A DNA stretch of 64,000 bases, taken from positions 2,845,569-2,909,568 of the forward strand of contig KL647298.1 in NCBI GenBank assembly GCA_000727475.1. The letters run 5' to 3'. The notes below the pieces were generated by a model. It was not told where the DNA came from. It ran no database searches and was given only the letters and a program-made list of their open reading frames with translations. Position 1 is the stretch's first letter. Each line of letters begins with the position of its first letter. Both the position numbers and the translations under genes were made by a program. Positions 25,827-36,361 of this stretch are shown one piece after another. This DNA is from Sarcocystis neurona (taxonomy: Eukaryota > Apicomplexa > Conoidasida > Eucoccidiorida > Sarcocystidae).

Positions 25827-28800
25827 CATAGATGCACGTGTATCTTTATTCGTGTATATGTGTGTGTATGCCCATATATGCATTAAAGATTTGTAAGTAT
25901 ACATATACATATATATATATGTATGTGTACTCCGTAGAGACGTGGATACCTGTCCACGTATGTCCATTTCTTCGAAACATTTTTCTCCTCAGCAACTTCT
26001 CGATGGTATTCCTCCACCATTTCTCTTCTCTCCGTCCTCGTCCTCCTCTTCGGGCTCCTCTTCCTCTCTGTTTTCCTGCATCAGATCTCCGCAGGGCGAG
26101 CTGGGCAGCGTGCTACCCCATAGATATATATATATATATATGTATATCTATGCCGCCGTATGTATAAACGTGTGTGTATATGTACATACATATATATCTA
26201 CGTGTGTGTGTTCATATATAAATGCACTTATATACGTGTATGTATATATCCATACTATTTATGTGCAGATATGCAGATGTGTATATGGGTGTATATGTGT
26301 GTACATGTATACGTACGCGTGTATGTCTATATCTGGTGCTGTGAATTTTTTTGTATCTGTCTATGCATGTGAAGCAACTTGCTCCTGATGCCGTTTGCCT
26401 CTGCTGCTGACTTTCCTTCCTCTTCCTCGGCTGCCACCACTTCGTACCAGAGCGGCGTGTGGGGACGCAGTGGCAGCAGAGTACTTGCTGCTGGCGCTCT
26501 GCAGCAGACGTGTGGTTTTAGAAGGCGAAGAAAACGACCTGCTGCACGCGACCCTTCGACTGAATTTGGTCATGCCTGAGGAGCAGCAGCAGCAGCAGAG
26601 AAGTGGGACGGGGAGAGGAGAGCTACGAGCTGCGCTCACCGGCAAAGAAGTCGGCGGAAAGGCCGAAGAAAACAGCGTTGTGGAAGATGCAGGGGACCGC
26701 CCCGCTGTGGGGAGGAAGAACGGAGAAGAGGGAATAGAGGGAGAAGAGGGACGGGGGGGAAGTCAACGTTTTCTGGCAGAAAAGGGAAGGGAAGAGAAGC
26801 AAAACGTGGGAACTCCGCGGCGACCAACAACACCCCAAGAAGTGGTGGCTTCACCTTTGGAGTGCCAGGGAGAGACACGCAGGAAAGAGGCGTCCGGCAG
26901 CAACCAGCAGCAACAGCAGCAGCAGCGGGGATCGCAGCAGGGACACCAGGACGAGGAGGGAGAGAAAGCTCGCCGAAGTTGCTGCTGCTGCTGCTGCAGT
27001 CGTCTCTCAGACAGCAGCTGGGGTCTGCTGACAGCCCTGCAGACTCTGGTAGGCGCGGCTCCTTTCTCTGCTGCCTTCCCACACAGAATTTACTACGCCA
27101 GCGTACACCTGTTCACACACGTGCGTAGATATTCACTACGTCCGTCCGCGGCCTCTCTGCAACAAACTTCCCTTATGCAGTAAATCCTCGTTCTGCAGGC
27201 GGGTCCTTTCATCCTCTCTGCGCCTCTCTACGTCCAGCAGAGGTATATCGGCCCCACACGTGTGGGTCTGTGCCATTTTCTGCTTTTTTCTCTCTATGTG
27301 CCATCAGATGTGCACACCTAATATGTATATGAATCTGTGGATTCACTTCTTTACGCATACATATATATATATGGGTGAGTTCTCCTGCCTGTCAGCAGCG
27401 GCAGGGCGTCAGGCGTTTATGGGCAAAGAACGTCGAAGTATTTGACTTCTGTCTGGTTAGCTGAACTTCTGCAACATTATAACTGCTGCCTGTCGCCTTC
27501 TTCGACTGCCCCTTCCGTTTGATAAATATCCTCCGCAGGATAATAGTCCCGACGTGTGACTTGCATATATACAGGGGTGTATATACATATCTGTACAGCT
27601 TTCTCTCCCTCTCATATATATATACGACTTTCCCGTACATATATCTAAATATGTATACGTATCTCCACGACTTTCTCGCTCTGTGTCTGTCACGCTTGTA
27701 GCTTCCCTGCTTCCTCGAGACAGCCCGGTGCTCCTCACGTTGGGTACACAGCGTCAAAAGGAGCTGGCCGACCTTTGACTATAAACATGTGTATATACAA
27801 ATCTCTATACGACCTTCTCTCTCCCATATACGTACGGCCTTCTCTTTCTCTCTTTTGCGCTCGTAGCTTCTCGTCTTCCTCTAGACAGCCCGCTGCGGGA
27901 GTGCGCACTGCGTCTGCTGCACCGCGCTGCCGCTCCTGCTGCCGCCACTGCTGCTCTTGCTGCTTCCTTCCTGCTCTCGCGACTTGTATTTACGAAACGT
28001 AGTCGGCAACCGAGGAAAGCAGAAGCGGTTGTACTTATCTGCCCTACTTCGCCGAGGCAGCACGGCTTCTCTCCACGCTCACACCCAGATACACACACAT
28101 ACTCATAGCGCGCGGAAGGAACTTGCCAACCTCTACGCATATATAAACAGACACGTATACACGTATAACGGCTCTTTCTCGCTTTCTCTATACACGTTTA
28201 TATATACGTATATGTATGGGATTTCTTGTTTTACTGTTCTAGAGGTAGGCGAGACAGAGAGTTGTTCCGGTGTCGGAGGTTGGATTTCAGGCGAAGGGAT
28301 GACTTCCGTGTGTCTCTTTCTTTTCCCCGTGGCCGCGCAGAGACAGACGTGTGTGTCTTTGTCTCTGCTTCTGCGTGTCTGTGTGTCGAAGAAAATTTTG
28401 CCGCGCTTGCAGTGGCCAGTCCCGTCGCTAGGGACGGGGCGGTCCCTCTTCGCGAACCCACTGCGCCTGCACATGGTACACAGAGAAGTATGCGCGTTTT
28501 TTCTCTCTTTCTCTCTCATACACGTTTTCCACCTGTTTCTGCTCCTTCAAACTCTCTTTTTCTTCTCTGCTGTCTCTTTGTCTTCTGTCTCTCTGTCACA
28601 CGAATTTTCTATTCATACCCATATATATAGATGGGGCACGCAAAGGTGAGAGCGGGTTTGTCAGCACTTCTTCGGGCAGCTGGACACCACCCCCATTTTG
28701 TGTTCATTTTCGGGGGTGGTTGTAGATTGATCATTCACCCTTCCTCGTGTGCGGACTTCTCGAAGAAAGTTTCTGTGCTGGCAGTCGATGTCCACTTCCG

Positions 28801-31800
28801 TTGTCTACCTCTTGTGGTCACCTGCCGCTGCACCCCTAAATGTGTGTGTCTCTCGTGCTCTTCTTTCAGAGATGTAAACTCCGCGTAATTTTTTTGTTCT
28901 TGAGTTTATGTGTGTCACCTTGGCGTTGAAGAAGTGAACAATTTGTCGCACCGCCTCTCGCACGCCTCCCCCCTGCACCGCGGTCTCGGAAGACGCTGTT
29001 TTTTCTCTGCCGCTGCCGATGAGTAGCCAAGACAGGACGAACACCGCAGATTCGACAGACATACTTTTTCGTTTTCTACTGCAGCCAAACTTCCCGGCAC
29101 AGCATCTTTCATTACCGCCTACGTGTGTGTGCGTGTGTGTCACACGGCTGCATGTGTGGACGTGTGGGTGGGTGGGGACTACATTCGTGTATATGGCGAG
29201 GAAGCGGAACGCCCAGCAGTCTACCTCTCCTGCGTGGGAGCAGGAAGCGCAAGGGGGACGAAAAGATAGAAAAGGAGACATAAACAGTTCTGGCCAGCTG
29301 TTTGAAAGACGCGGAAGGCGTGTGCTGCTTTTCTGTCTTTGCGCGTGCGACGGGGGGTGTTATGAATTGTGGACGGGAGGGGTGTGGACCCACGTTTGTC
29401 TGCAGGGGGAGAGTCAACCCGCGCAAACTCGAAGGAGAAGAAGGGGAAGTGAACTCTGTGTGTACGTGTGTGTGTGTGTATGCAATCTAACAGGTGCCGC
29501 GGCTCCGAGGCTTTGCCTTGCTGCCCGAAGTTCTCTTCGAAAGACGTCTCACGTGTCGCCTTCTTCCGGGGATTGAAAACGAAGAAGAAGAAGAGGAAGA
29601 AGGAGAACTTAGTAAGTCTTTGACGACACACACATGAATATATACGCGTGCAGCTATACGTATTCTCCTGTAGGTGCTGTCGAAATACATATACCCCATG
29701 TAAGGACTCCTACACGCCCGAAGGTGTACGTACATATACCTATGTCTGGATGTATATGTGTGTGTGGGGATGTATCTACGTGTACGTACAGGTGTCTTTT
29801 GACGCGCTCCTGCCTGTTTCTCTCTTCCTGTCTTTTTCTGCGGCTCGCTGTCTCTCTGTGTATTTTCCGTTCTGGTGGTGTCCACGCCCTGCAGCACGTC
29901 GACGCGGTCGCGCTCACCTGAAGAGGACGTGACGGCGTCACACGTCACGTGAAGAAGAAAAGAGGGACTGTCAACTTCTTCTTTTGCTTGTGTCGGCCAC
30001 GCAGAGAGGAACACATTTTCACACGTCAATCTCATGTCCCACTCGCAGATGTGTGGCTTTGCAGACCGAGGTGCATGCGGTGAAGCCGCGTATCGATCTG
30101 TCTTCTCCGCACGCGTCTATCTGCTTCCGTAGATGTGTACGCACACCTGCTGCGTGTCCACGTGTATTAATTTCTGTCCGCTTCCTTCCTTCTCTGCACG
30201 TATCCATCCGTCTGTATGTGCATCCGTCACACACGCGCATCCCAGGAAAAAGCAACATGTGCGTATTTCTCTTATCTTCGTTCTGTTGCCTCAGTATATC
30301 TACGCCTTTATACGTGTACTCATACACACGTACACACACACACACATATATACTTACACGTCTTCGTATATCTTCACAAAATCACCTTTCCTGTCTCTAC
30401 TCGCAAAGAGCTCGTTTGTGCCCTCTTTATCGCTTCTGTGTATCTTTCTGTCCTCGCAACCACACCACCCACTTATAGGTATACAGGTGTAAGTACTTCG
30501 GACACTTGATCCACAGCATGCCCATACACGTGCGATTACTCGACTCCCAATACACACACATATAAATTTGTAGTTATTTGAAACGCTTGGCTGTCCGTGT
30601 AGTTACACGTGCGTGTTCGTGTACACATGTGTGAAGATAAGACAGGGTATATGTGTGTGTGTAGCACTTTTACTTCGCCGGTGTATTTACAGGGCACAGT
30701 CAGCTGTACACGTTGACGTATATACAGAAATCCACAGCTAGCTGCATCTGCTCACGTCTCTGTAGTCCACAGCTAGCTGCATCTCTTCGTGCCTGTGTAG
30801 TCCACAGCTAGCTGCACCTGTTCATATATTTGCATCGGACAGCTAGCTGCATCTGCTCATGCCTACGTAGTGCACAACCAGCTGTGTGTGTACAGCTCAC
30901 AGCTGGCTGCGTCTGGTCGTGTGTGTCCAGTGAACAGCTAGCTGTACCTGCTCATATATATGCAGTTCACAGCTAGCTGCACCTCTTCACGTCTCTAGAC
31001 TGCAGGGAAGCTGTACATGTTCATGTCTGTGCACTGCACAGCTAGCTGGAGATTCTGAGGTAATGCATGCGTGGCGTGTTTTCCGTATGTAGGAAGTGTG
31101 GGTAGACGCTAGTGCGTGTGGATCTCTCGCAATTTTCCACCGGAAGCAAATATACCCCTAGGGATGTACTGGAGAGGGAGAGGGCGACAGAGAGAGAGAC
31201 AGACAGAGAGAAGTACTATTTCTCGACTCGCTCTCCTCTGTATGGGGACCCCTCTGTCTTGCTGCTGCTGCTGCTGATGCAGCGCGGGGTGTGTTGCAGA
31301 TGGCCAGGGGGACGGTGCTGCTTGTTGAGGAGCCGCAGAAGTGTACTCGCAGTTTGCTTGCTGCGGCGAGCAGACGGCACGCGCTTGAAGAAAAGGAAAA
31401 TGAGGACGCAGAAGAAGATAAAGAAGATAAAGGAGAAAGCCCCGCTCAACGAGGAAGCAAGAAGGGAAGTGAAGGCAGCTGGTGTGGGGAGCCCATCAGC
31501 AGCAAGACGAGTTCTCGAGAGAAGGACGAGAAGGAGGCGAGGGGACGAAGCGGCACCGCCAGGATGCGGGAAGAGGGACGCAGAAAAACGGGGAATACAC
31601 AGCAGGAAGAAGTCATACAGTGCCGCATAGCCCAGCTGCAGAGCGCTGCGCGCGAGGAACTGCGGGCTCTCGATTTGTTAGTAAGAATCTGCAAGTGAAG
31701 AAAGTTCTCCCAATCATCTTCTGGAGATGGCTACCTGGCCCTCACGTAGAAACATGAGCCGGGTATACAGAGTTTCTGCGTATTTATATATATGTGTATG

Positions 31801-34800
31801 TTCGTATTAAGATGACAGTTACCTACCTACCCTGGGCGACCCACACAGATACAGCGTGTGGTTGTATATGGATAACACACGTCCACGCATGAGTAATGAT
31901 ATAGGTGTGCTCAGTCTATATACATATATATGTAGACGTACGCTTCTCGACGTGTTGGTGGGGGACCGGTGGTGGTGGTGGTGCTGATGCCTGCGCTGTT
32001 GCGGTAGTAGTCACACCCTGCCGTAGGAGGGGGATTGCGCATCTTCCTAGAAGCCTTGTAAAGGAAGAAAGTGGAGCAGAAAGAGAGGGGAAAAGAGAAA
32101 GGGAGAGGACGGAGAGTGACGGGAAAGGAAAAGAAGAAGATGCAACGGAGAGACTTGGGTGTCTCTTCATGAATACGTGTTGCTGTCGAAGCAGCACAGT
32201 TTGACGTGCCGCGCCGTTACACACGTTTCATCTTCTGCTGACGCATTTAAATCTGAGAAGGCACAGAAGATTCTTCGAAGAGAGAAATATTTCTTTTCTG
32301 GCGGTGTACACTTCCGACGTAGAGAGAATTGAAGAATCGAGTGAACGAAGACGCCGGTCTGCGGGTCCTCTACCAAGTCAGCGCAGGGGAGGAGAAGGAA
32401 GAAGCAGTCGAAGAGGCAGTCGTACGTACCTTCGTCCTTCCGTATCCACGTCTCTTTTTCGAGAGTCTCGCGCATAGCCGTTCTCGTGCGGGGAACTGCA
32501 GGAGAGTCTGTCTGTGTACATCTGTTTCTACGCGGGTACATAGGCAAAAGTGTCAACACCTCCTACCTTTCTATCTCCGTGGATGCAGCCAGAGAGAAAC
32601 GGCCTTTCTAACGTGCTTCGTCTACGCACATTACATACACATATGGATACACGTGCGTATACAAAACTCTCTGTATGCATACGTCCACATGCTTGAGGAT
32701 CAGTGTATAGAGAGATATGCAGGAGTACGTAGAAGGCCGTACACGTGCGGGTGTACGCAGGTGTGTAGAGAGCTCAGCAGGTGTGGGGACGTGTACGGGT
32801 ATGTACATACACTTATCCACACATTAGGACGTCTTTCTGTCTTTGTAGTGGACTTGCGTGGGCGCTTTTTATACGAACGAATTATCGCGTTCTTCATGAC
32901 AAGCGTCGCCAAGTCCTCGCCTGAGAGCCATTTGTGTGTGAGACTGCTGCTCTTCTTTGACTTCCACGTTCTGTGCGGACGTAGCTGCTTGCAAAAACCG
33001 AGGACCCGCTGGTTCTCCCGTCCTTGCTGCCTGCTGCTGTCTTCTGCTGTGTCGCGAAACTCTTGCTTCCTGCATATATGTGGGGAAAGCGAATGACACA
33101 TACATCTATATACCTATATATATAAATACATATATACATATAGAGACGGAGCGCGTTGCCGCTGAACTTCTTGAGGAGTGCTGTGTGGAACGTTGTTTAG
33201 AAGTTATAAAAAGCGGAAACAAGCCAGTGTACTGCTGGAGACTTTGTTCAAGAAGCATCTGTCGAAGATTGGCCACCTTTTGCGCGCATCGTCTGCTACA
33301 CTCTCACTCCTCTGTGTTTCTCCCGCATTTGTCTCGTCTCCTCATTCTACCCTTTTCGTCACTGTCTTCCTTGTACTGTTTCTGTGCTACTCCTGCACCG
33401 TGCACCTTCGATCTTTGTTCTCTTTTTCTCCGCGGCGTTTCCTTCCGCCTGCTGTTTGCTGAGAACGCACCTTTCTTCGCTGCCCCACCTCTTCTCCTCC
33501 TCCTTTTCTTTGTCTTCCTTATCCACCACGAGTGTTTCATTTTTGTGAAAATGGCATTTTTGGTCTTCTTCTCCGGCTCCGGGATTTGCGTCTGTTTCTC
33601 TAGTTCTCAGATGCCGTCGTTCCGGTGAGCTACGGCTACGTTGAGACGCGGGTACCGACGGACGTCCCGATCATCTGCGTCTCCTTTGGCGAGGCGTCCC
33701 TGTTCGCCGATTACTCACTTGTTCTTCCTGTTCCCTGCCTGCGCCAGTCAGACGCAGATACATCGCTAGAAGGAAGTAAGGAACCAGGTTAGTACTGTTA
33801 CTACTACCCCCCCAGGAAGAAGGAGCCAGCACAGCAGAACGCAGAGGACGCTAGCAGCGCTGGCGTGGTGGGTGGGTGATGTTTGTACGCCTGTGCTTCA
33901 CAGGCGTCGCTTTGTGTACGACTTGCAGGCAGCAGCAGCAGCTCAAGACTGAGAAACGCATACGATAAAGCGAAGCAAACTTGGAGCCGAGAAAGGCGTG
34001 CAGCAGCAATGTGTGGTAGCCAAAATCTCGCGGTTCTCGTAGAAACGCCGCGCAGCTGCTACTGCCGGTGAGGTAAAGAGGCGGACCCGCATGCCACTGC
34101 TGCAGCCGATTTTGCGCCTGTTTCTGCTTCTGCTGCTGCAGCGACAGCGACTGCCTCCGTAGCTGCTGCTGCAGGAGAGGCAGAAACTTCGCTCAGCTGG
34201 CAATGTCTTATCGGCCACGCCAGCTGCAGGAACACAGGCGTCTGCATACACCCTCCGGTACGGGCCATCATCATTCAAGACTGGGTACAAATGCGACAAA
34301 GTGACGCTTCAATCAAAAGTAAGTCCGCCGTGTGTGCACAAGTATGCCTAGAAATCTATGTGTACGTGTGTCCCTACATACGTGTGTGTACGTGCCTACG
34401 TGCATATATGTGTGTGTCTTTGCCCACAAGCGTAGAGGTAGATGTCCACTTCACGTTCCACCGGTGTATTTGTCTTTTTCCCGCATGCTTCTCCCATCTT
34501 TTTCAAGTGTAGATATGCAGGTGTATACAAATACATACAAGCGGGCAACATACTCCGTGCAGGACATAGCGTTGTTTGCGGAAATGTGTACGTGTGTCCA
34601 TGCACATATTTTTCGTCACGTACAAATTCACAAGTGTGGAGCCTATAGAGCTGGACACGTAGACGTGTGGAGGTTCACGTCGTGGAATTTCGTTGATACA
34701 TACATGTATATGTGTTGGTTTTTATAAGTGTAGGTGTACGTAATAAATTCCAGAAGATTATGCTGAAGAGGGTGTCTACAGGATAAAGCCACAGCAGGAA

Positions 34801-36361
34801 GTGCTGAAGAAACTTGGAGGTCGCGAAAGAATGCGACACAGGTGCCACCGGCATCATCGTCACTATAAGAAGTCTGGCGCACATACGCCCGCATGAATAA
34901 GTGTTTATGCGTATATAAGTATACATCCTCTACATCTGTGTAGAGTCTGCGCATATACATATATACGTGCATGCATGTGCACATACGTACGTCTACATCT
35001 ACAGGTAATCACGCGTCTGTGTGGACACGGCCTCCATATATTTAGTTCCTCCGTACGTCTACAAATATATGTTTATACACTTGTGCGTACACGTGCATCT
35101 GCGTGTATGCGCGTCGCGCTCGCCGGTATAGATTGTGTCTACATCTCCGACAATAGATACGGACATACACGTACATACGGGGGAGAGTTCGTGTATATCT
35201 CTCTGTAGCTGTGTGTGCACAGATCCACAGGAGAATCCGTAGAAGACGTGCGCGACCTGTAGGGAACCAGCTGCTTTCTGGTAGTTTATCTTGGCCCCAC
35301 GAAAGGAAAACAGAATGGCCATTCCTGCTTTTTTCTACATGAGGAAGAGCCGCTGTCCAGGGTACACAAGCTAGGGCTGCGGGTTATCGATGCACATGCA
35401 GCTTCAGAGGTGGACTTACGTCTATTTAAATACGCACATGCACAAAAGCGTATATGTATTGACAGAAAAGTCTCGTGCGGTGTACACGTTTGCACAGCTA
35501 TGTGTGCGTAGAAATAGAGAGAGAAAGAAAAGAAAGAAACAGCGGCGGATGCGATGTGGGGAAACGTAGAATTCCAACGGACCCGTCGAGCGACAAGAAG
35601 GAAATCATCAAAAAATGTCACTTCGACTCCAGTCTACACGCAACGCACCTAAAATATATGTAGGGCTCTGTGTGTCGTGCAAGTAGCTTCTGCATGGAGC
35701 ACACGTGTAGAAGTATATTTTAGTATTTCATCCCCACACGAAAGAATCCCTCCAGGGAGATAAGCAGGTAATCCAGAATATTTTCACACTTTACATGCAC
35801 GAGTGCGTATGCACGCCTAGGCATAAACATTTGTACACACATGTACAGACAGTGCAATACTCATGTATCTGGAAGTCTGTATGTTTTCACCTGCGTCCTG
35901 CACAGCGTCCTTCCAAGTATACGTACCATACATATTTTTATTTTCCAGCTCCTGCGCTATTTACAATACACTCAGGAATAAATTGTACTTAATGATATGT
36001 AGACGCACGCATATACGTGTATACATGTGTATACGTATATTTGTGAATGTATGTGTATTCTTGCGTCTATTGCAAACGTAAGCCGCATTGCCCGACGGAT
36101 TCTGCAGCACATTTATCAACTTGTTTATTAGTTCAGTCTTTACTCAGAAAAAAAATTTCTCACTACAGCAAGTCGGTGTGTAGCTCCCCACCGTCCGTTG
36201 CAGGTGATGATCTTTCTCGGTGGCTCATACTTGCGGACGCCATGGCTGCTTCCTACGGCGAAGGAGTAAACGGAGAAGGTGTCCTTAAAGTGGAGCACTG
36301 GAAGAAAGTTTTAAAGCTAGAAACAGAAAGGAGAGAAAGAATTAAACGTGCTTTTTCGTGA
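16829..36361 (+). CDS. MCMBP: MCM-binding protein (MCMBP/ETG1), at least eleven exons, N-terminus missing
   Basis: MCMBP binds MCM2-7 subunits, aiding their assembly and release from chromatin in S phase. Exons: 16829-16922 (tentative), 17682-17741, 19017-19099, 22372-24726, 26451-27120, 29494-29611, 31283-31680, 32323-32425, 33611-33787, 34175-34318 and 36204-36361. Each junction keeps phase and several rebuild family motifs gaplessly: RCMIHQ/PLNAEHYVG (human RCMIQDMFDPEFYMG), TAKYR/DW, FLTR/AACGDAVAAEYLLL, HLFTH/VPR, GELT/RGVLQMARGTVLLVEE and SIKS/DDLSRWLILA. The fourth exon contains YRCIAVPGETAW, LLLNDVVEVYGIFS and RLHAFYVRKLRNFNP in family order. The protein ends KLETERRERIKRAFS then TGA. 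The exon sum is about 1,420 aa against 642 in human; the excess is Q/E/S/A-rich sequence. Weakest points: the first exon, the acceptor of 17682 (17645 is an alternative), the donor of 32425 (32421 is an alternative but breaks phase), and a possible extra exon between 33787 and 34175. Confidence 0.9.
17017..17109 (+). CDS. Possible alternative terminal exon after 16829-16922
   Basis: After a CTCCTGTGCAG acceptor, the frame set by the 16829-16922 segment stays open for 30 codons (SSNLFVSSPFLPAEDM in its first half) and then meets TAG at 17107. It is therefore a legitimate continuation of that segment that would end a short protein instead of feeding MCMBP. Either it is the last exon of a separate small gene, or an alternative 3' end, or chance. 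I do not recognise the peptide. Confidence 0.25.
   Translation, partial: SSNLFVSSPFLPAEDMQGTLLQHVGETLLS
17800..18110. repeat. About 30-bp GC-rich minisatellite in an MCMBP intron
   Basis: Roughly ten diverged units of 28-33 bp with consensus near GTGGTGTCTAGAAAAGTTGA followed by a GCGCGTGTGG-like half. Clear units start near 17801, 17958, 17989, 18020 and 18079. It sits just 3' of the exon ending at 17741, inside the 1.3-kb intron before 19017. Confidence 0.65.
18620..18845. repeat. CTG-rich imperfect repeats in an MCMBP intron
   Basis: Words GCTGCTGTGAAGAACAGCC, CTGCTGCAGCC and TTTGCGCTGCTGCTG recur with 40-60 bp spacing (AACAGCC near 18707 and 18780; GCAGCC near 18681 and 18735). It is a degraded triplet-based array upstream of the exon at 19017. 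Confidence 0.55.
19900..22060. repeat. Intronic AT/GT microsatellite field
   Basis: TATATA and GTGTGT tracts fill most of the MCMBP intron 19100-22371, notably at 20098-20140, 20240-20345, 21040-21170 and 21460-22030. The many open frames here (TYTH, CVCV or YIYI translations) arise because dinucleotide repeats have no stop codon in some frames. Confidence 0.75.
22372..24726 (+). CDS. MCMBP: Giant low-complexity exon of MCMBP
   Basis: This 2,355-nt exon follows acceptor GCCTGTCTCAG and ends at a consensus donor (CCG then GTAAGC), the last two bases completing an Arg codon with the next exon. It holds three short conserved family motifs: YRCIAVPGETAW near 23045-23085, GCTVVLYAQ plus LLLNDVVEVYGIFS at about 23290-23505, and RLHAFYVRKLRNFNP at about 23977-24027. 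Between and after them are E/K-rich (22400-22700), S/A/Q-rich (23100-23450), P/S/A-rich (23770-23960) and Q/E-rich (24250-24700) tracts coded by CAG, GAG and GCA repeats. In other eukaryotes these motifs are much closer together, so the tracts are lineage-specific insertions. Confidence 0.9.
24950..25378. repeat. About 75-bp AT-rich satellite next to the gap
   Basis: Successive units share TATATACTGTGTACGGGAGA or TATATTGTGTGGGGGAGAG, then GTATACACA..CATA, then GTAGAGATTCAAATGAATAT. Starts are near 24977, 25050, 25115 and 25290. The unit pattern runs into a long TATATA tract and then the run of N. Confidence 0.6.
25379..25775. other. Assembly gap (397 N)
   Basis: An unbroken run of N flanked on both sides by (TA)n. 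It lies in the MCMBP intron 24727-26450, so it should not remove coding sequence. The collapse of a TA tract or of the adjoining satellite is the likely cause. Confidence 0.97.
25776..26345. repeat. AT/GT microsatellites right of the gap
   Basis: (TA)n at 25783-25822, TATATG-type tracts at 25900-25930 and 26120-26300. Intronic to MCMBP. Confidence 0.7.
30731..31060. repeat. 35-bp minisatellite with CAGCTAGCTG palindrome
   Basis: Ten tandem units of about 33-37 bp. Seven carry the perfect 10-base palindrome CAGCTAGCTG (first at 30735, last at 31039); the others are close variants such as CAGCTGGCTG. The rest of the unit is near CATCTGCTCATGTCTGTGTA. It lies in the MCMBP intron 29612-31282, about 220 bp before the next acceptor. 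Confidence 0.85.

Noticed and set aside
28805..29600. Minus-strand segments that could chain into another gene opposite MCMBP
   Set aside because: The plus-strand exon 29494-29611 rebuilds an MCMBP motif with its neighbours. The minus segments have some splice-like sites but no family likeness.
30731..31060. Possible CRISPR array
   Set aside because: Repeats are degenerate, directly tandem without spacers, and lie in an intron of a eukaryotic gene.
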